Source: Chlorokybus atmophyticus
Taxonomy: Eukaryota > Streptophyta > Chlorokybophyceae > Chlorokybales > Chlorokybaceae
Assembly: GCA_009103225.1 (NCBI GenBank)
Contig: RHPI01001965.1
Span: 206,085-270,084, forward strand
Direction of reading: 5' to 3'
Length of the DNA: 64,000 nucleotides
Below, piece after piece: positions 45,501 to 55,059 of this stretch. A model generated the notes under the pieces. It worked only from the letters and a program-made list of their open reading frames with translations, had not been told where the DNA came from and made no database searches. The translations under genes were made by a program, and so were the position numbers. The first letter of the stretch is position 1. Each line of letters opens with the position of its first letter.

Positions 45501-45992
45501 GGCGAACCACTCTTGGTGTTCATTGCCTTATCACCGAGGGGGGGAGCTATGATGTGCTATTGGGGCAGGAGTTCTTGTATCCAGTGGGAGGAGGAGTGGA
45601 CAACTGGTTGGAGCAGGGCTTTTTCAGACCGGGATGGGAGCATGGTGATGGTGAGAAGGCATTCTTTCCGTTACGCGTGAGAGAGGTTGAGGAGGCTCGA
45701 AGCGAGGGGGTGGACGGATGCGATGGTGCGTGTGGATGAAGGCGCGTGAGGAGGTCAGCTGGCATTCTCGGGTCGTGAACACCAGCTGAAGGGGGTGTAA
45801 TACGCGCTTGTTGTGAGTGTTGTGTCATGTGTATGAGTATGTACACTAGTGGGGCAGCTTCGGGAGGATCCTGAGCTAGCAGACATGCATGGAGGAAGCT
45901 ACAACATGTGAAGGTGGAAAAGGTGCAGCATGATGAGGCCATGACGAGCTGGTGGACGACATCCTCGCGCAACAATAGGATTTGGCACGACA
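42520..45992 (+). mobile_element. Nested 3.47-kb gag-protease element inside the C1 LTR
   Basis: Its borders follow from the C1 LTR sequence, which is continuous without it. The element starts TGTCATGCGCG and ends TTTGGCACGACA, flanked by CGGG on both sides (42516-42519, 45993-45996), so a 4-bp duplication. The ends form a short inverted TGTCRTGC. I cannot find a convincing LTR pair: a purine tract followed by TGTAATACGCG at 45796 could be a 3' LTR start, but its interior does not match the 5' end. One long frame fills the middle. Confidence 0.75.
43088..45739 (+). CDS. Gag with two CCHC knuckles plus retropepsin-like domain, 883 aa, intact
   Basis: Uninterrupted frame, the longest and only undamaged one in the window. 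Residues 1-60 are acidic. About 75-280 resemble a Ty3-type gag core (ELQDFKGRFE, ALSTWREFKRKL, TPRMMYTRMVKLLEY). Two CCHC knuckles lie at about 328-341 (CWRCGEVGHIAKYC) and 350-363 (CSYCGKMGHDDNAC). An Ala-rich linker of about 370 residues follows. The C-terminal 150 residues look like a retropepsin: VLVDTCAEPVILGARAA (about 742-758) and YDVLLGQEFLYP (about 820). The usual active-site DTG is DTC, so protease activity is uncertain. No RT, RNase H or integrase follows. It probably forms particles and relies on pol from another element, or it has been co-opted. Start chosen at the first Met, followed by a charged N-terminus without a signal peptide. Confidence 0.85.
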   Translation: MPVETRSGAGLKELEVPLKEREELPEKEVPTSPSEGDYENEPAGDKEDHEEVEEVEEEEPDLMDTLLKTEMEGARTRFSGRPSTLELQDFKGRFECRMISWSARDRSWNEHKAFKMMPEFLEDEALSTWREFKRKLEAREEVCRAEHGAEFEKEWAKVQPVKEFMVVLTSTYPQSTPAKMMELMYFKRKDSETPRMMYTRMVKLLEYTEHEVVSNKMAAVLYLRALEDGLREAVQTVLRGAHQGASYTLRDVFVAAENAQWQQEYEKSIGSMAEGMATQLSGATKRTDAGRRDGGQATVIKSAPVRSVMAANGVPMDARHEEQQTGVCWRCGEVGHIAKYCPKRQGLVCSYCGKMGHDDNACWSKHPHLRAEVLSGKTVTKQAHSAHAGSSQSHAELARASKVSALVAEVAELKAALAGLRTQPKGKQKGVRQEKADDDGGAYAYLAYSAAWCSPMAATAATGSARAAPTTAVSPYMRGKGVRAAASEVCKVAGGYEELFAPADARSRAILAPLTATAGGHAPAPAMEVSASSVSTLPSVRRVVSVEQHDGMRISVKNDVNEVKVQSAKGLALLLETASAQVSPTCARELKVPTAAHADASAVHELAGTLLHQPMLTLKDVGCTLERLECVLGQMSKPATAYAATQVTLDFEAAVPSEEVYGTVIYEEKELNAVPDGKQELEGDVPIVELANGMHTKVMEEPVQLDLSAALSRPAERLDVMATVATVDNKHGHVQLNGYTPERVLVDTCAEPVILGARAAARMGLQPKDWGPCPWHLKTAGGGMEAVFAVTLEPVQIQLTAHGGGRTTLGVHCLITEGGSYDVLLGQEFLYPVGGGVDNWLEQGFFRPGWEHGDGEKAFFPLRVREVEEARSEGVDGCDGACG

Positions 45993-46287
45993 CGGGAGTT
46001 ATAAGAGTTACGAGAGGTACGGGAGTTACAGGAGTTATAGTCAACCATGGTCAACTTTGACTTTGACCGTTGACTTTGACCATTGACTAGTGTTAACTTT
46101 AACCAAAGTTGACTAGAGTTGATTAGTGCTTAATAGCATTAAATATAAGACACTGTACACTGCTTAATACAGTGGGTCGCACATTGTCTTTATAGTTGGC
46201 GCGCTTGCTGCACTTGTCCTTAGTGTGTGCACACTTGTATTAAAGGGGCAAATACACACGCTCTAGGCGCATCACTAGTTCTCATTA
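45993..46287 (+). mobile_element. C1 5' LTR, distal part
   Basis: Continues the 5' LTR begun at 42432. It has GGGAGTTAC repeats, the TTGAC array (46045-46115), a TATA-like AATATAAGACACTG and the terminal CTAGTTCTCATTA. The first four bases are the duplicated CGGG. Confidence 0.85.
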
Positions 46288-46300
46288 GGTTATGGGCCCA
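46288..46300 (+). promoter_or_regulatory. C1 primer-binding site
   Basis: GGTTATGGGCCCA directly after the LTR, complementary to the initiator tRNA-Met anticodon arm. Confidence 0.8.
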
Positions 46301-46409
46301 CACTCGCTTGTCTGATCGCTTGTGCTAGTGAAAGAAAGTGTTGAGCATAGGCGCCTACTAGTAGAGTGTTCTTGGGGAGAGGGTGAATTGTATTATTGTG
46401 TAGCAAGTA

Positions 46410-47278
46410 ATGGTTGACACGGATATGATGCCCATCGAGTCCCTTGATCTGCACAGCTACGCTTCATGGTCGCTGAAGATGAAGTTAGTGCTGATCCGCA
46501 AGAACAGGTGACACTGGTACCTGGACAGGAAACTCACAATCAGCTTTTGCGCTAATAGGTTTGCACGTTTAAGACTTCCATCTCCCTCTTATTGCGGATT
46601 GCAAGACTGGACGTGAGGCGTGGGAGGTCTTCGACACCCTCTTCAAGGCCAACAGCAATTCGCGCAAGTTGCAACTGAGACGCAAGCTAACACTTCTGAA
46701 GATGGAGCACAAAGAGCCAATCCAGAAGTACATCTCACGTGCAAGGGAGCTTTGGCAAGACCTTGCATCAGTAGGCCACGATGTGAAGGAAGAGGAGGTG
46801 ATGTGGGCAATCTTAGGCTGGCTTAGGAAAGAGCTTTGCTACGCTAGTAACTGTATTGGAGTCCTCAGATGTGGTATTGAAGTTTGCTGATGTAGTGCCT
46901 AAGCTGCTAGATGTGGAAGGCAAGTTGGATGTTCAGGAGATAGAGAATGGTGGAGAATCTTTCGCATTCGCTGCCTCATCTTCTCAACACACACGAAGCA
47001 GGAGCAAAGCAGGTGATGGGAAGCCCTCATGCAACAAAGAGTGTCACCATTGCAAGATGAAGGGCCACTTCATTCGCGAGTGCTAGAAGAGAACCACAAT
47101 GAGGCAACCAAGGAGGAGCACGCCACGATGGCGATTGCTTTCTAACATTGGTGAGGACCTCAAGGAGTTGCAGTGGATGGTGTTCGTCCGTCCTCTCCCA
47201 CTGCAAGGGCGCGTGAAGGACATGCGTAGATGGAGATCGCAGACACAAAGGATTGTGAGAGTTACTGCTAGCCTATGA
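46410..47278 (+). pseudogene. gag: C1 gag
   Basis: Starts MVDTDMMPIESLDLHSYASW at 46410, meets a TGA after about 35 codons and shifts phase. It resumes with LQLRRKLTLLKMEHKEPIQ and ELWQDLASVGHDVKEEEV, shifts again (SSDVVLKFADVVPKLLDVEG) and ends in a CCHC knuckle (CHHCKMKGHFIREC) followed at once by TAG at 47084, where C2 has CAG. A basic tail follows in another phase. Non-functional. Confidence 0.75.
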
Positions 47279-47786
47279 GTAATTGCTGGTGTTGAGCTGC
47301 ATACACTAGAGGTTGCATTGCTGTGGAGTTGTTTTTTTGGTAGCACACAGGTGTGCGGTACTGGATAGAACATTTCATTTGATTGCAAGGACTGAGTTGT
47401 GTAGCTAGCGAACAGGAGATGGGAGGGGTGCTTTCCTTGGTAGAAGGGTCTGATCAACCCTTGCACGGCCTACACTCTGGTACAGCATTGCTAAGGTAGA
47501 GAACTCAGTGTAGTTTATAGCATGGTTTGCCATTGAGGGAGTCCTCGAAACCTGAGCAAGGTCAGGCGTGGCGTGGTGGAACCTGATGCGACAACTATGA
47601 GGAGGAAACAAGGAGTATTGGAACCTTGTAGTCCTGGTGGCAGCATGAGGAGAATGATGGTGTCATGGAGACAAGCATCAAGTCCGTGGGAGCAACAGAT
47701 TCGTAGGAGTGTTTAATGGAGTAAGTTAATGTGGGTAAGCTTGCAAGAAGAACTTGGAGTTCAAGGTCAAGCTGCTCGCGTGGGAG

Positions 47787-48184
47787 TGTTAAATGTTATA
47801 GCTTGTTGAAAGTACATGTATAGGTGGCGCCTACATGTAGTTGGTACGATCAGCTTAACCTTTATAGTTACGGGAGTTACGAGAGTTACGAGAGTTACGG
47901 GAGTTACGGGAGTTATGGCAGTTATGGTCAACCATGGTCAACTTTGACTTTGACCGTTAACTTTGACCATTAACTAGTGTTGACTAGTGTTGACTTTGAC
48001 CAGAGTTGACTAGAATTGACTAGTGCTTAATAGCATAGTATATAAGACACTGTATACTGCTTAATACAGTGGGTCGCACATTGTCTCTATAGTTGGCGTG
48101 CTTGCTGCACTTGACCTTAGTGTGTGCACACTTGTAAGTAAGAGGCAAATACACACACACTAGGCGCATCACTAGTTCTCAACA
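47787..48184 (+). mobile_element. C1 3' LTR
   Basis: 398 bp, TGTTAAATGTTATAGC...CTAGTTCTCAACA, preceded by GCGTGGGAG and followed by TSD CAAGA. It is the reference LTR for this family, with GGGAGTTACG repeats, a TTGAC array, TATATAAGACACTG, and a (CA)n near the end. Confidence 0.92.
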
Positions 48185-48189
48185 CAAGA
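48185..48189. repeat. TSD of C1, right copy
   Basis: CAAGA. Confidence 0.85.
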
Positions 48190-49942
48190 TATTTGAAGTA
48201 GCAGTCTTCTTCCCACCGCACTCACTGTTGGCAAGCACGTGCATAGCTTGCCTACCTGTTTACAAGCACCCTCATCACACGCTCACTATCTGCTTGTATG
48301 TAAACCTACGCAGTGGTGGCTGCGGATGGAGTCAGTGGAGAGCAGCAGTGAATAAACCACCCCAATCTATAGCGTATGCAACTGACTCTGCCTCCTCTCC
48401 CCGCTAGTGGCTGTCCTCTTAAACGTTTCCACGCTCTGTAGCCCCCCTCCCTTCCTCTTACACTATGTCTGTAGGAAGTTGGTAGTTTGTAATCGTGTTG
48501 TGTATATAAAAGCCATCTATATGTATGTGGTAAACGTAGCGGTAGGGGTAAACATGCATGCGTGCATTTTTATGAATTAATAATATTATAACTTATAATT
48601 GATCATTCATCTTCTGCAGCAGTTGTTAGTTTTTCACCTGTTGGCATGTAACAAGCAGTGTCCATAAGTGAGCGTCAAATGTACAACTATGACAGTTGAG
48701 CGATAATGACTTTAATATCAATGTTTAAAAGGTATGTAGCACTTGTGCAGTACATGCGCGTATTCATGTGCATGCAGTGACCGAGCATGGTTGAGCGTGT
48801 GCAGTATATCAAAAAAGACTTTGAAGAGATCAAAGAGAAATGGGCTGGCTGACACAGGCTGCGGCTTTGGCTTTACATTAACATCAATTGCATGTGGTAT
48901 TGCTCAACATTTTACCTACTGTTCTCCTCCTTAAAAGATTGCGCCATGGGTCCGTCCTTTTCATGTGGTGTGTAATAAGTTACGGCATAGTGGGAGGTTG
49001 CACGGGTAGTTGGAAGCTACTATTAGCCGTGAGCACAAGTATTTGCCAACTATACAAGTATACTATAAGAGCTTGTTCTCTTTAATGTATGCTGGCTCTA
49101 CGTGCACGGTCTAGGAAGTTGGCAGTGGAAGTTTGGAACCTTGATGTAGCATTGGCCGAAGCCTTAGCAAAATGTGACAAGTATTGTGTTGAAGCAGCTT
49201 AACCACGAGTTGCTTGCTGACAAGCATTTCCAAGAAAAGATTATGTATTGTAAGCGCAAAAAGTGGTTGGCTGATGGTTTGATTGTGAAAAAGACAAATG
49301 CGGAGCTTGCCGAAGGTGCAAAGTGTGCGTCCTTTTGCGTATACCACAGCATGTTTTAGGTTGTAAACGGGGTAGTGAGTGTAATGGTGCCAACCTGTTG
49401 ATAGAAGTGGAAGAAGTTGTTATACCTTTAAATATTGTTAAAAATGCTTTGTATGAGGTGTACACGGATGCATATGCATAAATACAAGTGGGTGGTGACA
49501 TTTGGACTATGGCCAATGGCAATAAGAGTGAGCATTGCAAGCTTGCAAGTGTAGCTCAACAACATCAACAACGTCCCGAAGAGCACTGAGCACTGATCAC
49601 TGGCAGCAACCGATTGCAGCATCATTGCGAGCATTATTGGATTGGTGTGCAAGAGAGATTTTGCATGGTTGAGATTTTAGTTTAGCCCACTCGGCTAGTT
49701 TGCATTCCTAATAAAAGGTGGGGCCCTGTGTGTGGCCCGGTCGGCTAAGACCTTTTTTGTTCACCTCCCCCTGCGCCATGCAGTGGCCTGTCCCTAGCTC
49801 CCTTGTGCTTGGCGCGCGATTGCCTTCGTCCCTAGCTTTTCTCTTTCGACGAGCAAGTGAGCTACTGAGGCGGCTTCCCTGACCGCACCGGAGCAGTGCC
49901 AAAATTAGGCTTTTTTGTACTACAATTGATTGTAGTGCGTCA
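48190..49942. other. No clear gene; weak exon-like pieces
   Basis: Two pieces look mildly coding on the plus strand: about 49110-49200 (RKLAVEVWNLDVALAEALAK) and about 49174-49359 (NHELLADKHFQEKIMYCKRK). No family is recognised. From about 49680 the sequence carries AGCCCACTCGGCTAG, which recurs in the tRNA-like spacer at 50.5-50.8 kb. Confidence 0.3.
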
Positions 49943-50437
49943 TATGAGTTCATGAAGCGCATGAAATGCGCGCCCATGAACTCAAGATCTCGTTAATGAG
50001 TTATGAGACTCTTGTGCCCTTCGTGCCTCGGGCACTTGGGGGCACAAGCACTCACTAGATGTGAATTGTGAGTCACGACTCCTTATCTAGTCGCTTGAAA
50101 CCCTAGCTTAAAGGCGCCATCCTTGGCGACGGTGGCGAGGGTGGTATGCTTTGCAAGTGTACACGCTCCACAAGCTTCAACCTCGGCGTTGGCAGCAGTG
50201 GCGCCATCAACGAGTCAAAAACTGAAGAAACGCGTGACTTTCACACCTGGCGTGAATATGTAGGTCCCGTAGTTATAGCCTAGCGCCCTAGTGCAGAATT
50301 GTATATAGATCAGCCTATATCTGTACACTTGTACACTTGTATAGTAATGCACTTGGGTGCTGGGCATAGCCACCGTGCTATTGACCCATAGCGACCCCCC
50401 AGCACAAGCTGTGTCGCATATAACTTGTGTGTGAGTG
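49943..50437 (+). repeat. Solo DIRS A-B unit
   Basis: A full A box (49943-50390, with both hairpins) is followed directly by a B box (GCGACCCCCCAGCACAAGC...GCATATAACTTG, 50391-50435). No recombinase lies upstream and no B box precedes the A box. This is what recombination between A1 and A2 of an A1-body-B1-A2-B2 element would leave. Confidence 0.7.
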
Positions 50438-50880
50438 TAGTGGGACTCGAACTCAGGTCGCTAGGGCCCGACATTTTGTTCAGAATCCGGATTAGCCCAC
50501 TTGGCTAGCCTCGCACGAGCTATTGCGGCGGCTATTAGGTATGCTTGGCGTGCAGTTGCCTCCGCTATTGACTGTTTTACAACGAGCGTATGGATTATTG
50601 CGGCGGCTTCCCGTACTGCGCCGAAGTAGTGCCATAACATTGGGCTCTTCTTACTGCTGTTATTCACCGTGCGTCCGTTAAGACTTAAACTCAAGTCACT
50701 AGGGCCTAACCTTTTGCGCCAGAGCAGTGCCAACAAATAAACTCTTGCTTCAATACCATTTTCTTATGCTTTTGAACTAGCCTACTCGGCTAGCCTTGTG
50801 CAATGCTACCCCAGTGGGGTAATCCGAATCTTCAACCGAAGGTCGGGGCCTTAGCGACCCAAGTTCAAGTCACCAAACTT
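50438..50880. repeat. Inverted pair of tRNA-like sequences between two DIRS ends
   Basis: At the left edge the minus strand reads GCGACCTGAGTTCGAGTCCC (about 50441-50461). At the right edge the plus strand reads GCGACCCAAGTTCAAGTCAC (about 50853-50872). Both contain a polymerase III B-box-like GTTCRAGTC, and similarity extends over about 70 bp into the spacer. A third, partial copy lies near 50681-50712. They look like tRNA-derived SINE ends, not functional tRNA genes. Confidence 0.5.
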
Positions 50881-51412
50881 ACACATGAGTTATATGCGAT
50901 ACATAGCTCATGCTGGGGGATCGACATGGGTCAATAGATATGCCCAGCACCCAAGTGCATTATCATACAAATGTACAAGTGCATAGATACGGGTTGATGT
51001 GTACACAAGTCTGCTCTATGGTGCTAGGCTACAACTATGGGAACTATTTGCACGTTATGTGCGAAAGTGACGCGCCTCTTTAATTTTTGACTTAGTGACG
51101 GCGCCATCGCCGCTGAAGCAGTGGTTGAAGCCTGAAAAGCCTGTACACCTGCAAAGTAAACCACCCTTGCCGCCCATGCCAAGGATGGCGCCGCCGTGCT
51201 AAGGTTTCAAGTGACTAGATAAGGAGCATGAGACTCGCAACGCATGCTTAGCGAGTGCTTGTGCCCTCAAGTGCCCAAGGCACTAGGGGCACAAGAGTTT
51301 CATAACTGATTAACGGGTTCTTGAGTTCATGGGCGCGCACTTCATGCGCTTCATGAACTCATATAACTCACACACGAGTTATATGCGACACACAGCTCAT
51401 GCTGGGGGGTCG
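50881..51412 (-). repeat. DIRS-5 B1-A2-B2 block
   Basis: Minus strand, in order after the recombinase: B1 (51412-51366), A2 (51365-50924) and B2 (50923-50881). B1 and B2 share GAGCTRTGTRTCGCATATAA. This is the split direct-repeat arrangement of PAT/Ngaro-type elements. Confidence 0.8.
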
Positions 51413-51424
51413 CTACGAGTTAAT

Positions 51425-52420
51425 AGATGTATAAAACAGTGAGAGCACGTACCACCCAAGCCGAGGCTCTGCGGTAGTGTGTGCAACTCAGGCAATGCGG
51501 CGCGCACATGGCTATCAATTGCAGTGGAAGACTTCCAAAGCCAAAACTGCTACCACAGGTACCAGGGCACACCTGCCTTCATGGCTTGGGTCGCGGCTCT
51601 TAAACGGGCAAAGCGTGTGCCAAAACGCGTGGGGTCCTCCCTCGCCGCGTTAAAGGGCTGCCTTCTCCCAACCCAGCATGGTGCCATATGGCACCAAGGC
51701 GTTGCATATGACGCACGTTCCCCACGCTCGTATAATGGAGCGCAGCAACTTGCCCAGGTCTGCATGCCGATACCCCGAGGCGCATAACAACTTTTTGGTG
51801 CGCATCACAGGGCACAAGTTACCGCCCACCGCAGCTATATTGTGACGCCCACACTATGTTGATCGGTTTTGCTGCACAGAATAATGAGATTCATGCAGCC
51901 TGGGCGAAAGTGTCATGCGTGTTGCCCTCCGCTAGGTCGGAATATCGCATCATACTCGCAAACTTCAGCAGCACCGCCACCGTTTACAACCTGGCCACCA
52001 CGTCCCACCCATTGCGAGCAAAGTATGAGACCATGGCTCGCAGGAGCTCATGTGGGCGTCCTTTTTTTGCGTGTTCAATGGTAGCAGCCTGGCAGCGGCC
52101 TGGCGCTTCACCGCAAAGAGTGCATGCGCAGTGGGAGAGGCCTGGTCTACCATGGTATGCGCAGCATGTATGGCCGAAGAGGCATGTTTCACAGTTGCCG
52201 GGGTGGTGGAATCCACCAACACCTTGGTCAGGCAAAGGGCCATTGTGCCAGGGGCTGCTGGCAGGGCAGCCCAGCTACGAGGCGTGCAGGACTCCATAAA
52301 GCGGCACCAGTAGCTCTCATGGCCACGCAGGATGCTAATAGCACGTGAGGCTGCTACCACTGCCGGGTATAAGGTGCGCATGCGCTCGATCAATTTTATG
52401 ATCTTCGGGGACATTAGGCA
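51425..52420 (-). pseudogene. DIRS-5 tyrosine recombinase
   Basis: Minus strand. The N-terminal part (YPAVVAASRAISILRGHESY, SAIHAAHTMVDQASPTAHAL, QAAARLLPLN) is followed by core remnants. The C-terminus reads DPTRFGTRFARLRAATQAMK and then SSTAIDSHVRAALPELHTLP. The position of the nucleophilic Tyr (GYVRA in DIRS-2) is His, and a TAG lies near 51562. This copy cannot encode an active recombinase. Confidence 0.78.
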
Positions 52421-53410
52421 TGAGCAACTGTAAGCTACACTTAATAGCAGCTACACACAGCATGTGTCAATGGCCAGGACGCAGGTCAATGCGCACTGCC
52501 CACATGCGACTATTGGGCAAGCCCCTTAAAAGTTCCGTTGCTTGAGGGCTAGGCCACAAGCAGGCTGGGCCTCTGCCTAGGCTCACAACATCTGTAACAG
52601 ATAGTGTCCACACCCCACCGGGGCAAAGCACAGGCCAACAGTTTTGGGTTGTCCACTCGGGTACAATGAGGCAAATGCGAGCCTTGCGTTTGCGGGCATG
52701 GCGCAGAACAGTGCCAATACGGTGTGGTGGGGGATGGCACCAATTGTTGCAACCACTCCAGTTACCATGCAATGCATTGTCAGACGATCCCAAATATGGC
52801 AACACCGAGTTGAAGGCCACACATACAGTGTTGGCATCCATGGCGAAGCGGTCTACAATAAAGGTGCCCCACTTGCGGGCAAGCAAGTGGACCCATGGGT
52901 TTTGCAAGGTCCAACCATTCCAATCTGGTGCTTTGGAGAGCGCGTATGCCTTCTTATTGAGCTCATGTGGTAACCACTCCACATGCAAGCGGATGCAACG
53001 GCAGTAGCAATGGAAAAGAATACGGCATGCCACTTGCTGCAAATGCTTGGCCTCACTGCGCCCTGTACACATAATGTTGTACACATTGTGGGCATCACCA
53101 TAACACAGCACCGTGCGTCCATGTAGCTCCTCCTCAATAGTGAGCAGGGCACGCTCAAGTCCCAGTTACTCGCGGTATGTTAATAAAGTCAAGCATCCAT
53201 CCAGCATAAATGTGCCCTTCACCATGGGGGTAGCTGTGCCATGGCGCATTAATCCCCAACCAGTGTTGCTAGCATTGATGAATTGCACTATGTCCGGCTG
53301 CACAGTAGGCCAAGTGGGTGCCATTAAGCTGCTCCAAATGGTCTCTCAGCCACATTAATTCTGTGATCGTAGATTGGCGTAGCACCATGTGAGAGCTTCA
53401 TGAGCGGCGG
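52421..53410 (-). pseudogene. DIRS-5 RNase H and methyltransferase-like region
   Basis: Minus strand. RNase H relics (LHGRTVLCYGDAHNVYNIM and WLPHELNKKAYALSKAPD, about 53140-52930) are followed by IVDRFAMDANTVCVAF, NWCHPPPHRIGTVLRHA and ARICLIVPEW (52860-52640). These resemble the domain that follows RNase H in DIRS elements, related to DNA adenine methyltransferases. Few frameshifts in the middle 214 codons (53111-52467). Confidence 0.65.
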
Positions 53411-53417
53411 GTGTCAC

Positions 53418-54405
53418 TCAGCGGCGCGTATGCCAAGTCATGAGTTTGATGGCAGGACCCAACACCATGAACATGAATTGTAGCTTGCCACAGATTGCGA
53501 GCAACTTCATCGGCATATGGCGCCTATTACCAATTGCGCGTTGCAAGTCTCTGAGCAAACCATTGCGCTTCTTGCCGGGGACACGAAGAGTACCAGCATA
53601 TGTATTCCACACAAAGCCGAGGAAAATGACGACATTGCAGAGCACAATAAGTGCCTTGGTGTTGATCACTGGCCCGCACCATGCTGCATCTACTTGCACC
53701 ATAGACAGGGTGGAGGCATGCTCCGCCTTGGAGCGAGCAGCAAAGAGGAAGTCGTCGATGTATGGCAATACCTGAATGCCTTGCACACGCCAGCGTCGCA
53801 CCAATTGTTTCATAACCTTTGCGAACACGAAGCACGCCGTGCTCAACCCAAAGGGCAACGCGCAAAAGTTGTACACTTTGCCCGCAAACGAGAACCCCAA
53901 GTAGCCCCAAAAGGCGGGGTAAATGTCCACATAATGGTAGCCAAAATTCAAGTCCATGAAAAACAACCGGTCCTCAAGTTGCAACAAGTCCGGGATGCTG
54001 CGTACATCCTCATACTTGAACGGCGTGTGCACCTTGTAGGAATTGACATAGCGCAAGTTCATAGTGAGGCGCAACTCGCGGCCGTCATCGACCACATTGA
54101 GTGGGCTCACCACGAGGGGGGTTGTCACAGACTCTTGTGCGGCCCCACTATGCACTAGGTTGGTAATGATAGCTGTAGCGAGGCCTGCAAACTCGTGCAC
54201 ACCCTTGTGGGTGGTGAATGCCCATGGTGGTGGTGGGTTTTAAGCCCATGGTAGCTTGTACCCATACTCCACCCATGAGAGCACCATAGTAGACTCCCAA
54301 AATTCACGCCATGCTGGCAGGGCATCACGCAGTTGATAACGCATGTAGGGCCCCTTGTCGGTGAGGTTGGCAGGGACGCGAGCAAACTCATGGTGCTTCA
54401 TTTAG
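53418..54405 (-). pseudogene. DIRS-5 reverse transcriptase
   Basis: A 260-codon minus-strand frame (54200-53418) reads LRLTMNLRYVNSYKVHTPFK, ALPFGLSTACFVFAKVMKQL, QVLPYIDDFLFAARSK (catalytic box at 53748-53762) and VIFLGFVWNTYAGTLRVPG. The palm is intact. Upstream sequence to about 54405 is colinear with 30.8-31.0 kb of DIRS-3 but broken; beyond it the element is cut by an LTR-like sequence, so gag and A1 are missing. Confidence 0.8.
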
Positions 54406-54427
54406 TCATGAACGAGGTCCTCCTCCG

Positions 54428-55059
54428 TGCTAATATATAGGCCACTGCACACGACCACAAACTTTCCTCAACAATGGAGCCTAGCAAAAGCCTCAACGGC
54501 ATGGGAACCGTAAAACAACCACAACTTGTGCCAACAGTGTCCACCAACCTCCTTTCACACAGCTCCAGCCCCAGGCACACACATGCCCAACACATCCACA
54601 TGCACACACACAACACCACACCCCACAAGGGATGAGGGGGAGAGCCCCTTCAACAGCTACAACAAGGCACCCCACACACGAGTGGCTCTCAAATGGTGAA
54701 CACACTCTGATCCCTACTCAAGGTAGCAATTGAGCTTTTATACCACTTGCCGCTCTCCCAACCTGGCACACAACATTTCCAAGGTCCAAGGCCTTGTTAC
54801 TGTGTGTTGAGCAATTAGCACAAGCTGACCTTGTCCAACGCAAGACAACAACCTCGGGAATATCAAACTCCATTGGTTTTCCACAGGACAAACAATCATA
54901 CCTCGGAACCACAAACCTAGGCTCTCCTAGTACAAGAGTACTTACGGATTGCCCACACGCATCACTTAGCCTTGCGACTGTCATCACATTGGCAAATCGC
55001 ACTACCATAGTATGATCCTGTGGTTTGCTAACTTGGCTTTCTTTATAAGAGTTGTCACA
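54428..55059 (-). mobile_element. Candidate solo gypsy-type LTR
   Basis: The minus strand starts TGTGACAACTC (55059) and could end ...TATTAGCA near 54428. A TATAAAAG lies at about 54742-54735, roughly 310 bp before the end, the same spacing as in the chromovirus LTR at 4.3-4.9 kb. Both have a GTGTGTG-rich R/U5. No second LTR or duplication is seen, so the borders are uncertain. Confidence 0.4.

Larger units (their letters stand above)
42432..48184 (+). mobile_element. C1: gag-only copia element, carrying a nested element
   Basis: Complete element bounded by the 5-bp duplication CAAGA. The 5' LTR is split (42432-42519 and 45993-46287) by the 3.47-kb insertion described separately. A half-tRNA primer site is at 46288, gag relics at 46410-47278, a purine tract ends at 47786 and the 3' LTR is at 47787-48184. 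Without the insertion C1 is about 2.3 kb, too small for pol, and it has the same structure as C2. Confidence 0.88.

Noticed and set aside
50438-50880. tRNA genes
   Set aside because: Only B-box-like 3' halves are visible; no complete cloverleaf with A box and anticodon arm could be recognised.
54398-55008. Cys/Val-rich minus-strand frames
   Set aside because: Lie in the LTR-like sequence with GTGTGTG composition; chance frames.
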